NCBI GenBank assembly: GCA_017419065.1
Contig: JAFOMB010000234.1
Location: forward strand, 1-19,063
Direction of reading: 5' to 3'
Length of the DNA stretch: 19,063 nt
Source of the DNA: Erysipelotrichaceae bacterium
GTDB lineage: Bacteria; Bacillota_I; Bacilli_A; Erysipelotrichales; Erysipelotrichaceae
Made by a program: the position numbers and the translations under genes. Below the pieces are notes generated by a model that saw nothing but the letters and a program-made list of their open reading frames with translations, was not told where the DNA came from and ran no database searches. Numbering within the stretch: the first letter of the stretch is position 1; each line of letters opens with the position of its first letter. Positions 6,339-14,883 of this stretch are shown here, piece after piece.

Positions 6339-7832
6339 ATGAACGATATCGTTGAGATCAGACAGTTATCCAAGAGATTCGGTCCGACCGTGGCCTTAGA
6401 TCATGTGGACATCTCCGCAAAAAGAGGAGAGATCCACGGACTCATCGGGGAAAACGGCTCCGGAAAGTCGACCGTGACTTCCATCTATGCGGGAATGCAG
6501 AAGTGTGATGAGGGAGAGATGTTTTTCAAAGGGGAACCATGGCATCCTCTCTCCATGAATGATGCCTTAGCGAAGGGTGTCGGCATGATTGTACAGGAAA
6601 ACGGAACGGTCCCGGGGATCAGCGTCGCTGAAAACATCTTCTTGGGAGAGACAGGGGAATTCATGAAAGGGATCCTCGTCGACCGGAAGGGGATGATCAG
6701 TAAGGCACAGGAAGCTTTGAATGCCATCGGTGCCGATCATATCGATGCCTCCGTAATGACAGCCTTCTTGGACTTCCAGGATAGAAAGCTGATCGAGATC
6801 GCCAGAGTGATGGCGAAGGATCCGGACGTCCTGGTCGTCGATGAAACGACAACAGCCCTCTCCCAGAAGGGAAGAGATATCATATACAGCCTCATGGAGA
6901 AGATGAAGGAAGAAGACAAGACTGTCATCTTCATCTCCCACGACCTGGATGAGATCATGCAGAAATGCGACAGACTGACTGTCCTGAGAGACGGCAAGAT
7001 CATCAGGACCTTCGAGAAGGATGAATTCGAAGAGAACGCGATCAAGACATCCATGATCGGAAGGGAACTTCAGGGCAACTACTACCGGGATGACTACGGA
7101 GAAGAAGTTTCTAAGGAAGTCGTCCTGAAAGCAGAGAATCTGAATCTGTCCGATCAGCTCATCGATTTCTCCATGGAACTCCATAAGGGAGAGATCCTGG
7201 GGATCGGCGGATTGTCGCACTGCGGAATGCATACGCTGGGAAAAGTCCTCTTCGCGGCGGAAAAGCCGGAAAGCGGAAGCTTCACGGTCAACGGAAAGAC
7301 GCCGGCCAATGAAGCGGAAGCCATGAAGGAAGGCATCGGCTATGTGGCCAAGGACAGAGACAGCGAATCTCTCTGCCTGGAAGCCAGTATCAAAGATAAT
7401 ATCGCCATTGCCGGTCTCGACCGCTTCGCTGTAAAGAAACACTTCATCCTGCCGGGAAGAGAGAAGAGATATGTCGATGAACAGGTCTCCTCCCTCAGCA
7501 TCAAATGCAATAACGCCGATCAGTATGTGAGTTCTCTCTCCGGAGGCAATAAACAGAAGGTGGCCTTCGGGAAGTGGATCGGCAGAGATTCTCAGATCCT
7601 CATCCTCGACTGTCCGACCAGAGGTGTCGATATCGGTGTCAAGCAGGCGATGTATCAGCTCATGTACAGGATGAAGAAGGAAGGAAAGTCGATCATCCTG
7701 ATCTCGGAAGAGATGGCGGAACTCATCGGGATGTCAGACCGTCTCATCGTCATGAAGGACGGCAGAAAGATGAGCGAACTGCTCAGAAGCCCGGAACTCA
7801 GTGAATCCGATGTGATCGAATACATGATCTAG
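6339..7832 (+). CDS. Sugar ABC importer ATPase, RbsA-like, asymmetric sites
   Basis: A 497-residue tandem ABC ATPase of the ribose/xylose/galactoside import class. NBD1 has an intact Walker A GENGSGKST (Lys43), Walker B with Glu169 and a switch His201, but its signature LSxGQ is replaced by FLDFQDR (143-149). NBD2 has an intact signature LSGGN (400-404). Its Walker A loop is lost (GGLSHCGMHT, 290-299) and its Walker B carries Cys425 where the catalytic Glu is expected. One composite ATP site therefore looks active and the other dead. The start at 6339 is chosen for AGGAG (6324-6328) and because the domain begins there; an in-frame ATG at 6312 would add nine residues. It is the first gene of the operon, nine bases before the permease gene. 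Substrate is unknown. Confidence 0.88.
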   Translation: MNDIVEIRQLSKRFGPTVALDHVDISAKRGEIHGLIGENGSGKSTVTSIYAGMQKCDEGEMFFKGEPWHPLSMNDALAKGVGMIVQENGTVPGISVAENIFLGETGEFMKGILVDRKGMISKAQEALNAIGADHIDASVMTAFLDFQDRKLIEIARVMAKDPDVLVVDETTTALSQKGRDIIYSLMEKMKEEDKTVIFISHDLDEIMQKCDRLTVLRDGKIIRTFEKDEFEENAIKTSMIGRELQGNYYRDDYGEEVSKEVVLKAENLNLSDQLIDFSMELHKGEILGIGGLSHCGMHTLGKVLFAAEKPESGSFTVNGKTPANEAEAMKEGIGYVAKDRDSESLCLEASIKDNIAIAGLDRFAVKKHFILPGREKRYVDEQVSSLSIKCNNADQYVSSLSGGNKQKVAFGKWIGRDSQILILDCPTRGVDIGVKQAMYQLMYRMKKEGKSIILISEEMAELIGMSDRLIVMKDGRKMSELLRSPELSESDVIEYMI

Positions 7833-7841
7833 AGGTGTTCT

Positions 7842-8810
7842 ATGAAAGATAAGAAAAACAATGTGCTGAAAGAAAGACTGCTCAATCTGGCACCGGTCAT
7901 CGGCCTGCTGCTGATGCTGGGAGCCTTCCTGGCTGTCGCTGTAGCCAAGGATGTCAATCTCTCCTACAGCTTCAAGAATATCCTGAACCAGTCCATCATC
8001 ACGATGGTGGTTGCTACCGGGGCGATCTACATCTATACACTGGGATCCTTCGATATCTCCCTGGGTGCTTCGATGTGCGTGAGTGCCCTGGTCGGAGCCA
8101 TGGCCTACAACAAAACCGGCTCCCTGATGGTGATGCTGGCGGTATGTGTAGGCTGCGCGATCCTGATCTCCCTGATCTCTTCAGTCCTGGCCTCCGTCTT
8201 CAACCTCCCGGTCTTCGTCACGACGATCGCCATGCTGTCTCTCCTCAATGCCCTCGTTCTGGTGCTCATCCGCATGAACAACACCGGTGATGTCATCCAG
8301 ATCCCGGCTCCGGCTGTCAAGGGGATCAACACGGTCTTCTTCAAGCTCCTGGTACTCATTCTGTTTACCGCTGTCTGTGTGCTGAGCTTCAACTATATGA
8401 AACTGGGCAGACAGGAAAAGTTTGTCGGCGGCAATCCACTCTGTGCCAAACTGACCGGTATCAACGCCAAGAAGCTCTCCATCATCGGCTTTGTGATGGC
8501 CGGTATCGGGGTAGGCCTGGGTGCCTTCTTAACGATCACCTACGCACCGACTCTCTCCCGCAATACGGCCAGCAGTGTCGGCATGGATGTCATCATCTCC
8601 ATCGTCTTCGGCGGCATGCCGGTAAGCGGCGGTGCCAGAAGCCGTATCTATTCCGCCATCGTCGGAGCTCTGTCGATGACGCTTCTCTCTCAGATCATGC
8701 TGATGTTCAATCTCAATTCGGGCATCGGCCAAATGGTAAAGGCAACAATATTTCTCCTGGTCGTCTATGTATCGATGTTCAATAACAGGAAAAATATTTT
8801 ACCGAGATAA
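7842..8810 (+). CDS. Sugar ABC transporter permease, RbsC/XylH-like
   Basis: A 322-residue polytopic inner-membrane protein of the BPD_transp_2 type. Visible family landmarks are GSFDISLGAS near 67-76, the cytoplasmic GGNPLCAKLTGI loop near 197-208 (coupling to the ATPase), and FGGMPVSGGARS near 258-269. About eight to ten hydrophobic segments are present. GAGGTG eight bases before ATG supports the start. It is one of two different permease genes flanking the binding protein gene, so the pore is probably a heterodimer. Confidence 0.88.
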   Translation: MKDKKNNVLKERLLNLAPVIGLLLMLGAFLAVAVAKDVNLSYSFKNILNQSIITMVVATGAIYIYTLGSFDISLGASMCVSALVGAMAYNKTGSLMVMLAVCVGCAILISLISSVLASVFNLPVFVTTIAMLSLLNALVLVLIRMNNTGDVIQIPAPAVKGINTVFFKLLVLILFTAVCVLSFNYMKLGRQEKFVGGNPLCAKLTGINAKKLSIIGFVMAGIGVGLGAFLTITYAPTLSRNTASSVGMDVIISIVFGGMPVSGGARSRIYSAIVGALSMTLLSQIMLMFNLNSGIGQMVKATIFLLVVYVSMFNNRKNILPR

Positions 8811-8833
8811 ATTGCTAAGAATAGGAGGAAAAA

Positions 8834-10015
8834 ATGAAAAAATTCTTAACAGTACTGCTTTCTCTCCTGATGGTCTTCTCCCTGGTAGGATGTTCGGGAA
8901 ACAAAACCCCGGAAGAAAAAGATCCGACTGCCGAGACTGTCAAGATCGGTGTCCTGGTCTCTGATACGACCAGTGCCGAAGCTCTGGCTTTCCGTTCCTA
9001 CTATGAGAACTACATCCAGAAAGTCTATAACGTGGAATTCATGTATTCCGATGAACTGAGCGATGCCGCTGCTGAACAGAGCGCCATCGACAACTTCATC
9101 GCCAACAACTGCAAGGCGATCATCTCCTTTGCCTCTTCTGACCGTCCGGCTCAGATCGAGAAGTGTGAAACAGAAGGTGTCTACTATGCGGTAGCTACCG
9201 GTGTCCTCACTGATGAACAGTATGAACAGTTCAAGTCCTATGAGCACTATGTCGGTGCCATCGGACCGGATCTCGCTACGGAATATCAGGCAGGCCATGA
9301 CATGGCCAAGTACTTCTTAGACAACGGCTATACGAAGTTCGGCATGTTCACAGGCGCTTCTGTCTACTTCACGGAAATGCACATCTACCGTGCAGCCGGT
9401 ATGCTGGCAGCGATGTGTGATGCCGGCGGCGGCAACTACAAGGGTCAGACAGGCATGGGTATCGTCGGTCAGATCTTCCAGGACGGCGGCAATATCGATA
9501 CCGGTGCTATCGGAACAGTTGAACTCAACGGTGTCGTTTCCGGTTATGACTTCGATGATGCCTGGTTCGGCAAGCTCGCGGCTGTCGCCAACGATGAAAA
9601 CGTCGAAGCCCTGCTCGCTGTCGGTTCCGGTCAGGTCACCTTTGCGGGATTCAAGCCGGAAGGCAAGGTCTTAGGCGATATCGACTGCTACACAGCGGAT
9701 TCCGTCGGTCTGATGGAAGCCGGTACTCTGAACTATCTCGCCGGCAAGTTCTCTGCTTCGATCGGTCCGATCTTCGCAGCGACATTATCCGCTGTCTATG
9801 GCCAGCCGATCAGAGACAACGGCAACGCTCTCGCTCTGTCTCAGGGCTACTGGGTCGCTACTACCGCGGAAGATGCCAAGAAGTACTTCGAAGTTGACTC
9901 TTCCACCGAAAACCCTGCTTACACCAAGGAAAAACTCGATACGCTCATCGGCGCTTCCTATGAAGATTTCGCCAAGTTCGTATCTGCCTATTCTTTTGAA
10001 GAAATCCAGAAATAA
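8834..10015 (+). CDS. Sugar-binding lipoprotein of the ABC importer
   Basis: A 393-residue extracellular solute receptor. Residues 1-19 are a signal peptide (MKKFLTVLL then a hydrophobic core) and the lipobox Leu-Val-Gly-Cys20 predicts lipid anchoring at Cys20. A charged linker follows, then KIGVLVSDTT starts the first Rossmann-like lobe of a type-I periplasmic-binding fold. The segment GHDMAKYFLDNGYTKFGMF resembles the hinge-lobe entry of sugar receptors and LacI-type sensors. I cannot place it in a named sugar-specific family. Strong Shine-Dalgarno AGGAGG precedes ATG. Its position between two permease genes makes its role as their receptor nearly certain. Confidence 0.85.
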   Translation: MKKFLTVLLSLLMVFSLVGCSGNKTPEEKDPTAETVKIGVLVSDTTSAEALAFRSYYENYIQKVYNVEFMYSDELSDAAAEQSAIDNFIANNCKAIISFASSDRPAQIEKCETEGVYYAVATGVLTDEQYEQFKSYEHYVGAIGPDLATEYQAGHDMAKYFLDNGYTKFGMFTGASVYFTEMHIYRAAGMLAAMCDAGGGNYKGQTGMGIVGQIFQDGGNIDTGAIGTVELNGVVSGYDFDDAWFGKLAAVANDENVEALLAVGSGQVTFAGFKPEGKVLGDIDCYTADSVGLMEAGTLNYLAGKFSASIGPIFAATLSAVYGQPIRDNGNALALSQGYWVATTAEDAKKYFEVDSSTENPAYTKEKLDTLIGASYEDFAKFVSAYSFEEIQK

Positions 10016-10043
10016 TAGAGAGATCCTCTAAGAGGTAACGATT

Positions 10044-11003
10044 ATGAAAAACGGAAAGAAGCTGCTGGGAACCATCATCATTCCACTGATCGTGTTTTCC
10101 GTATGCATGCTGATAGGAAGCCTGAAAGGCGTCATGCTGTTTGATTCACAGCTGAGCTGGACGACATTTGTCCGGGCCATCACCAATGTACTGCTGGTGA
10201 CCTTTGCCCTGTCGATCAATCTGAATTCGGGAAGATTCGACTTTTCGATCGGATCCATCGCGCTCCTGTCTTCGATCATCAGCTCCTCGATCACCCTGAA
10301 ATACGGACTCGGTCCTGTGGCGATGCTGCTTCTTTCCGTTTTCTTCGGAGCTCTTCTCGGCTTCATCTCAGGAGCTGTCTACGTGTCCGTCAAACTGCCG
10401 CCGATCATCGTCTCGCTGGCGATAGCTCTCTTCTATGAAGGGCTCTCCTTTACCCTGACAGGAGGACACGGCGTCTCCTTCGCCAGCAATGCTGATCTCC
10501 TCGGCTTCGCGACCATCCGGAACTATCTGATCATCATCGCGGTCTCCTTAGCGCTGATGATCCTCATATTCGACCACACGAGATTCGGCTACGAATACAA
10601 GGCGCTCCTCTCCGGTCAGAAGGTCGCTGTCAACACCGGTATCAAAGAGATACCGAACGCTCTGATCTGCTACACCATCGCAGGTCTTCTGATGGGTGCC
10701 CAGGGCTTTGTCTCTGCCACCAATAACGGCTCGATCACGATGTCCTTGAACTTCGGATCCATTTCCCCGATGTTCATGGCCTTCTTACCGATGTTCATCG
10801 GCGGATTCATCGGCCGTTTCACCAACGACAAACTCGGCTATCTTTTAGGAGCGGTCAGCTCCGGTCTCATCTCGCTGACCTATGTGAGACTCAATGTCTC
10901 CTCCTCCACACAGCAGATCATCTCCGCTCTGCTGATGGTCGCCTTCCTGATCTACCTGAACAACGAAGGAAAGCTGAAGTCTCTGTTTGTCAGAAAGAAA
11001 TAA
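10044..11003 (+). CDS. Second sugar ABC transporter permease
   Basis: A 319-residue polytopic membrane protein, related to but distinct from the first permease gene product. The family landmark near residue 60 reads NLNSGRFDFSIGS, with Arg-Phe in place of the more common Gly-Ile/Phe-Asp pattern. The cytoplasmic coupling segment is LLSGQKVAVNTGI, and a late FIGGFIGRFTNDKLGYLLGAV matches the GG-x-G region. AGAGGT before ATG supports the start. It presumably pairs with the 7842 permease. Confidence 0.85.
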   Translation: MKNGKKLLGTIIIPLIVFSVCMLIGSLKGVMLFDSQLSWTTFVRAITNVLLVTFALSINLNSGRFDFSIGSIALLSSIISSSITLKYGLGPVAMLLLSVFFGALLGFISGAVYVSVKLPPIIVSLAIALFYEGLSFTLTGGHGVSFASNADLLGFATIRNYLIIIAVSLALMILIFDHTRFGYEYKALLSGQKVAVNTGIKEIPNALICYTIAGLLMGAQGFVSATNNGSITMSLNFGSISPMFMAFLPMFIGGFIGRFTNDKLGYLLGAVSSGLISLTYVRLNVSSSTQQIISALLMVAFLIYLNNEGKLKSLFVRKK

Positions 11004-11035
11004 ACCTGAATTAGAAAGAAACATAGAGGTCAACT

Positions 11036-12709
11036 ATGATCAGCTATAAAGAAAAACCGTTCTGCCTGAACGAAGAAGATATCGAATGGGTAGAAAAGAC
11101 CTATGCCTCGATGAGCATTGAAGAGAGGATCGGACAGCTCTTCTTTCCGATCGGCTATTCTTCCGATGAGAACTATCTGAAGTTCGCGATGCTTTCCAAG
11201 CATCCGGGCGGCATGCTGTTCCGCATGGGAAAGAAAGAAGAAATGAAGAAGGCCTATGCCTTCCTGCAGAAGGAATCGAAGATCCCGATGTTCTTATCGG
11301 CCAACCTCGAAGCCGGAGGCGACGGGATCATAGAAGAGGGCACTTCCTTCGCCAAGCCGATGCAGATCGCTGCCACCGGCGACAAGAAGAATGCCTACCG
11401 TCTCGGAAAGATCTGTGCCAGAGAGGGAAAGGCCGTCGGCTGCAATTACGCCTTCGCGCCGATCGTCGACATCGACAAGAACTTCCGAAACCCGATCACC
11501 AATGTCCGCACTTTCGGAAATGATCCGGATATGATCATCGAATATGCGGGAGAATATATCAGAGCCTGCGAAGAAGAGGGGATGCTGACATCCATCAAGC
11601 ACTTCCCGGGAGATGGCGTCGATGAGTGCGATCAGCACATCCTGACATCCGTCAACTCTCTTTCGAAAGAAGAATGGGATGACAGCTACGGAAAGATCTA
11701 TAAGACCCTTATTGAAAAGGGTGCCCGGACCGTCATGGTCGGTCATATCGCCTTGCCTGCCTATCAGAGTGAAGAGGAAAAGTACCTGCCGGCCAGTCTT
11801 TCAAAGGATGTCCTGCAGGGTCTGCTCAGAGAGAAACTCGGATTCAACGGGATGATCATCTCCGATGCCACACCGATGGTCGGCTTCTGCTGTGCCATGG
11901 AGAGAAGGGAAGCGGTACCGGCAGCCATCAACGCCGGCTGCGACATGTTCCTCTTCAACAAGGACTATGACGAAGACTATGCCTTCATGATGGAGGCGTA
12001 TCAAGACGGCCGTCTTTCGGAAGAGAGACTGGAAGAAGCCAACAAGCGCATCCTGGCCACCAAGGCTTCCATGGGACTTCACAAAAAGGACAATATGCCG
12101 TGTGCGGACTATGAGAAGTATATCCACTGTCAGGAACACGAAGAGTGGACCAGAGAGTGTGCGGATGAGGCCGTCACGCTTGTCAAGGACACTCAGCACC
12201 TGCTGCCGGTCGATCCGAAGAGACATCACCGGGTCCTCTATGAGATCCTAGGCGACTGTGCTTCCAATGAGAGAGTCACGAAGAGATTCTTCGAGAAGAT
12301 GGAAGCCCTCGGCTTTGAGATGATCCCGTATGAAAGAGAAGTCTTCGACTTTACCAAGCCTCTGCCGTTTGACAGCGTCAGGACCTTTAAAGAGAAATAC
12401 GTTCTCGTCCTCTATGTCGGCAATATCGAGAATGCTTCCAACAAGACCACCAACCGTATCAACTGGTATACGCTCTTCGGTCTGGGAAACAACATGCCGT
12501 GGTTCGTAAAGGAAGTGCCGACGCTCTTCGTCTCGCTTCAGAACCCGTATCACCTGCTGGATGTGCCGATGATCCAGACGTATATCAATGCCTACTCCAA
12601 CCACGATGAAGTGATCGACGCGGTCGTGGAGAAGATCTGCGGCAGGAGTTCTTTCAAGGGAAAAAGTCCGGTCGATCCGTTCTGCGGAAAGGAGCAGCTC
12701 CGTCGGTGA
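11036..12709 (+). CDS. GH3 NagZ-type glycosidase or phosphorylase, cytoplasmic
   Basis: A 557-residue two-domain GH3 enzyme without signal peptide. The N-terminal barrel has Arg158 (NVRTFG), KHFPGDG (188-194), the Asp199-Gln-His201 dyad that serves as acid/base in NagZ-like enzymes, and the nucleophile Asp277 in MIISDAT. The usual PGHG is PGDG here, and the usual D-x-E-G-G substrate loop reads Asn90-Leu-Glu-Ala-Gly-Gly, one residue longer. A GH3 C-terminal domain begins near 375 (VTLVKDTQHLLPV). Some GH3 enzymes with this dyad use phosphate instead of water and are retaining phosphorylases. The beta-phosphoglucomutase gene overlaps its stop. AGAGGT precedes ATG. Substrate may be a beta-glucoside or beta-N-acetylglucosaminide. 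Confidence 0.85.
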   Translation: MISYKEKPFCLNEEDIEWVEKTYASMSIEERIGQLFFPIGYSSDENYLKFAMLSKHPGGMLFRMGKKEEMKKAYAFLQKESKIPMFLSANLEAGGDGIIEEGTSFAKPMQIAATGDKKNAYRLGKICAREGKAVGCNYAFAPIVDIDKNFRNPITNVRTFGNDPDMIIEYAGEYIRACEEEGMLTSIKHFPGDGVDECDQHILTSVNSLSKEEWDDSYGKIYKTLIEKGARTVMVGHIALPAYQSEEEKYLPASLSKDVLQGLLREKLGFNGMIISDATPMVGFCCAMERREAVPAAINAGCDMFLFNKDYDEDYAFMMEAYQDGRLSEERLEEANKRILATKASMGLHKKDNMPCADYEKYIHCQEHEEWTRECADEAVTLVKDTQHLLPVDPKRHHRVLYEILGDCASNERVTKRFFEKMEALGFEMIPYEREVFDFTKPLPFDSVRTFKEKYVLVLYVGNIENASNKTTNRINWYTLFGLGNNMPWFVKEVPTLFVSLQNPYHLLDVPMIQTYINAYSNHDEVIDAVVEKICGRSSFKGKSPVDPFCGKEQLRR

Positions 12710-13365
12710 TGATCAGGGCATTTCTGTTTGACTTGGACGGCGTCATCGTCGACACCGCAAAATACCACTATATGGCCTGGAAGAGGCTCTCGGAAGAACT
12801 GGGACTCTCCTTCGACATCCGCGATAACGAAGCTCTCAAAGGTGTTTCGAGAAGACGTTCCTTTGAGATCATCCTCGGGATCAACGGAAAAGAGATGAGC
12901 GACGAGGAGATAGAAGCCTGCTGTCAGAAGAAGAACGATTACTATCTGGAATACATCTATCAGCTGAAGAAGGAAGAGATCCTTCCGGGTGTCACGGATT
13001 TCATGAAGGAAGCTTCTTCTCTCGGCTACAAGATCGCTCTGGGTTCCGCCAGTAAGAACAGCCGGCTGATCCTGGAAAAACTGGAGATCACGCCGTATTT
13101 CGATGAGGTCATCGACGGGACGAAGGTCTCCAAGGCGAAACCGGATCCGGAAGTCTTCCTGAAAGGCGCGGAAGAACTCGGTGTGAAGCCGGAAGAGTGC
13201 ATCGTCTTCGAGGATTCCCTCGCCGGCATCATGGCTGCCAGAAAAGGGCATATGAAATCGGTAGGCGTCGCCAATCCGGAAGTGGAAGACTGCTGCGACT
13301 ATTTCATCAGCGGTTTTTCCGGAGCGGATGTGCGCGTGCTCGTAAAGAAAGTATCGGGAGAATGA
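12709..13365 (+). CDS. pgmB: Beta-phosphoglucomutase
   Basis: A 218-residue HAD hydrolase with a helical cap. From the ATG at 12709 the residues line up almost number for number with Lactococcus lactis beta-PGM: nucleophile Asp8 and acid/base Asp10 in FDLDGV, cap residues His20 and Arg49, phosphate-binding Ser113 (GSASKN), Lys144, and metal ligands Glu168-Asp169. It converts beta-glucose 1-phosphate to glucose 6-phosphate through beta-glucose 1,6-bisphosphate in the cytoplasm. The ATG shares a base with the GH3 stop (TGATG), which suggests translational coupling; a GTG at 12706 would add one residue and has AAGGAG at better spacing. The operon holds no classical source of beta-glucose 1-phosphate (GH65), which points at the GH3 protein. 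Confidence 0.9.
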   Translation: MIRAFLFDLDGVIVDTAKYHYMAWKRLSEELGLSFDIRDNEALKGVSRRRSFEIILGINGKEMSDEEIEACCQKKNDYYLEYIYQLKKEEILPGVTDFMKEASSLGYKIALGSASKNSRLILEKLEITPYFDEVIDGTKVSKAKPDPEVFLKGAEELGVKPEECIVFEDSLAGIMAARKGHMKSVGVANPEVEDCCDYFISGFSGADVRVLVKKVSGE

Positions 13366-13366
13366 G

Positions 13367-14836
13367 ATGGAAAATGTAGAATTCTGCAGAAAAGCAGATC
13401 AGCTGAAACCTGTGCTGTATAAAGAAGAGATCGATTTTCCCGGCAGTGAAAAGATCCTGAAGGAAGGGGAAGAGATCATCTTCGATCTCGGGAACCACTA
13501 TGTCGGTCATGTCGATATCGACTTCGGAACTGTGGGACGTCATCCGGATGCCCCGTTATACTTCGAGATACAGTTTGCGGAGATCAAAGAAGAACTCTCC
13601 TATGACTCTTCCTCCTACCACGGCTGGCTTTCGAAAAGCTGGATACAGCAGGAGTACATCCATCTCGATAACCTGCCGGGGTCCATTTCTCTTCCAAGAC
13701 GCTATGCCTTCCGCTATGTCAGGATCCGCGTCCTTTCCACTTCTCCAAACTACGATGTCTATATCAAAGGACTGCGCGTCCACAGTGAGACGAGCGCAGA
13801 TGATAAGAAGGTGAAGAGATACTCCTGGAGCGAGAAAGACAGGCTCCTCGATGACATCTCGATCAGGACCCTCCGTTCCTGCATGCAGGAAGTCTTCGAA
13901 GACGGTCCGAAAAGAGACAGGAGACTCTGGCTGGGAGACCTGAGACTGCAGGCCCTGGCGAACTATGAGACCTTTCAAAACGATGATCTCGTAAAACGCT
14001 GCCTCTATCTCTTTGCGGGACACCCGTTGGAAGAGGGACGCCTTTCCTCCAATATCTTCCTTTATCTAGAAGAAGAGGCTGACGATCAGCCGATGTTCGA
14101 CTATGCCCTGTTTTTCATCGATACCTTATGGGACTACTATAGCCATACCGGCGACAAAGAGACGCTCGAAGAGCTCTATCCAACGGCTTACAGGCAGTTT
14201 GTCCTTTCTTCCTCCTGCATCGATGAAAATGGCAGCGTTGATGAGGCAAAGGCAGGACGGGTCTTCGTCGACTGGAACTTCGAACTGGACAGGAACGTCT
14301 CCGCCCTGGGCATCTACATCTACGCTCTGAAGGACCTTCTGAAAATGGCCCGTGAGCTGAATAAGGATACTAAGGCGATCGAAGATGAGATCGCCAGGAG
14401 AAGCTTAGATGCCTTAAAACTCTATGACGAAAGGGAAGGCTTCTTTGTGAGCGGGGAGAAAAAACAGATCTCCTGGATGTCGCAGATCTGGATGATCCTC
14501 TCCGGTGTCATAGACGAGGAAAAAGGCAATGCCGTTCTTGAGAGACTATCTAAAAGAAAAAACGCTGTCGGGATGAACAGCCCGTATGCCTATCACCATT
14601 ACATCCAGGTGCTCATCGATCTGGGAAGGAAAGAAGAAGCCTATCAGAAGATGCACGAGTACTGGGACGGCATGATCGAAAGGGGAAGCAGCACCTTCTG
14701 GGAACTCTACGATCCAAAGGATCCGGTAGCTTCACCATACGGCGGTCTCGTCGTCCACAGCTTCTGCCATGCCTGGAGCTGTACACCGGCCTACTTCCTC
14801 AGGAAGTACTTCAAAGACAAAGAGATCAGGGACTGA
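13367..14836 (+). CDS. GH78-like alpha-L-rhamnosidase family protein
   Basis: A 489-residue protein, shorter than full GH78 enzymes, without signal peptide. An N-terminal beta-sandwich (about 30-140) precedes an (alpha/alpha)6 barrel. GH78 landmarks are DGPKRDRRLWLGD (179-191), FVDW (300-303), STFWE with Glu446 at the place of the catalytic base, and the terminal SFCHAWS (465-471). In classical GH78 the first motif carries the general acid Glu after D-x-P-x-R-D; here that position is Arg185 and one residue is missing before Trp188. The enzyme may use another acid or another substrate. It starts one base after the pgmB stop, with GGGAGA upstream, and its own stop lies inside a terminator stem. 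A rhamnose-like cap on the imported glycoside is a guess. Confidence 0.75.
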   Translation: MENVEFCRKADQLKPVLYKEEIDFPGSEKILKEGEEIIFDLGNHYVGHVDIDFGTVGRHPDAPLYFEIQFAEIKEELSYDSSSYHGWLSKSWIQQEYIHLDNLPGSISLPRRYAFRYVRIRVLSTSPNYDVYIKGLRVHSETSADDKKVKRYSWSEKDRLLDDISIRTLRSCMQEVFEDGPKRDRRLWLGDLRLQALANYETFQNDDLVKRCLYLFAGHPLEEGRLSSNIFLYLEEEADDQPMFDYALFFIDTLWDYYSHTGDKETLEELYPTAYRQFVLSSSCIDENGSVDEAKAGRVFVDWNFELDRNVSALGIYIYALKDLLKMARELNKDTKAIEDEIARRSLDALKLYDEREGFFVSGEKKQISWMSQIWMILSGVIDEEKGNAVLERLSKRKNAVGMNSPYAYHHYIQVLIDLGRKEEAYQKMHEYWDGMIERGSSTFWELYDPKDPVASPYGGLVVHSFCHAWSCTPAYFLRKYFKDKEIRD

Positions 14837-14852
14837 AAAGTCCTTTTTCTTT
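14828..14852 (+). terminator. Terminator formed across the stop codon of the GH78-like gene
   Basis: GGGACT-GAAA-AGTCCT with a flanking A-T pair is followed by TTTTTCTTT. The stop TGA (14834-14836) provides the last stem base and the first two loop bases, so the ribosome ending the operon would sit on the hairpin. Confidence 0.8.
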
Positions 14853-14860
14853 AAAGATGG

Positions 14861-14866
14861 TATGAT
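14861..14866 (+). promoter_or_regulatory. -10 element of the oxidoreductase gene
   Basis: TATGAT lies 17 bases before ATG 14884. The predicted transcript start, near 14873, falls within GGGAGGTGA (14871-14879), so the mRNA would begin with its Shine-Dalgarno sequence and have a leader of about 11 bases. Confidence 0.4.
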
Positions 14867-14883
14867 GGAAGGGAGGTGAGAAT

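Noticed and set aside
6567..7442. 291-codon minus-strand open frame inside the ABC ATPase gene
   Set aside because: The plus strand encodes a clear ATPase through the same stretch; no promoter or Shine-Dalgarno on the minus side and no recognisable protein motif.
8834..10015. Assignment of the binding lipoprotein to the DUF3798 family
   Set aside because: Genomic context brought it to mind, but the visible sequence after the lipobox does not resemble what I recall of that family, so it is left as a type-I binding protein.
10013..10043. CCTCTAAGAGG palindrome between the lipoprotein and second permease genes as a terminator or attenuator
   Set aside because: The possible loop is too small to form a stable hairpin and no T-run follows; AGAGGT there is simply the ribosome site.
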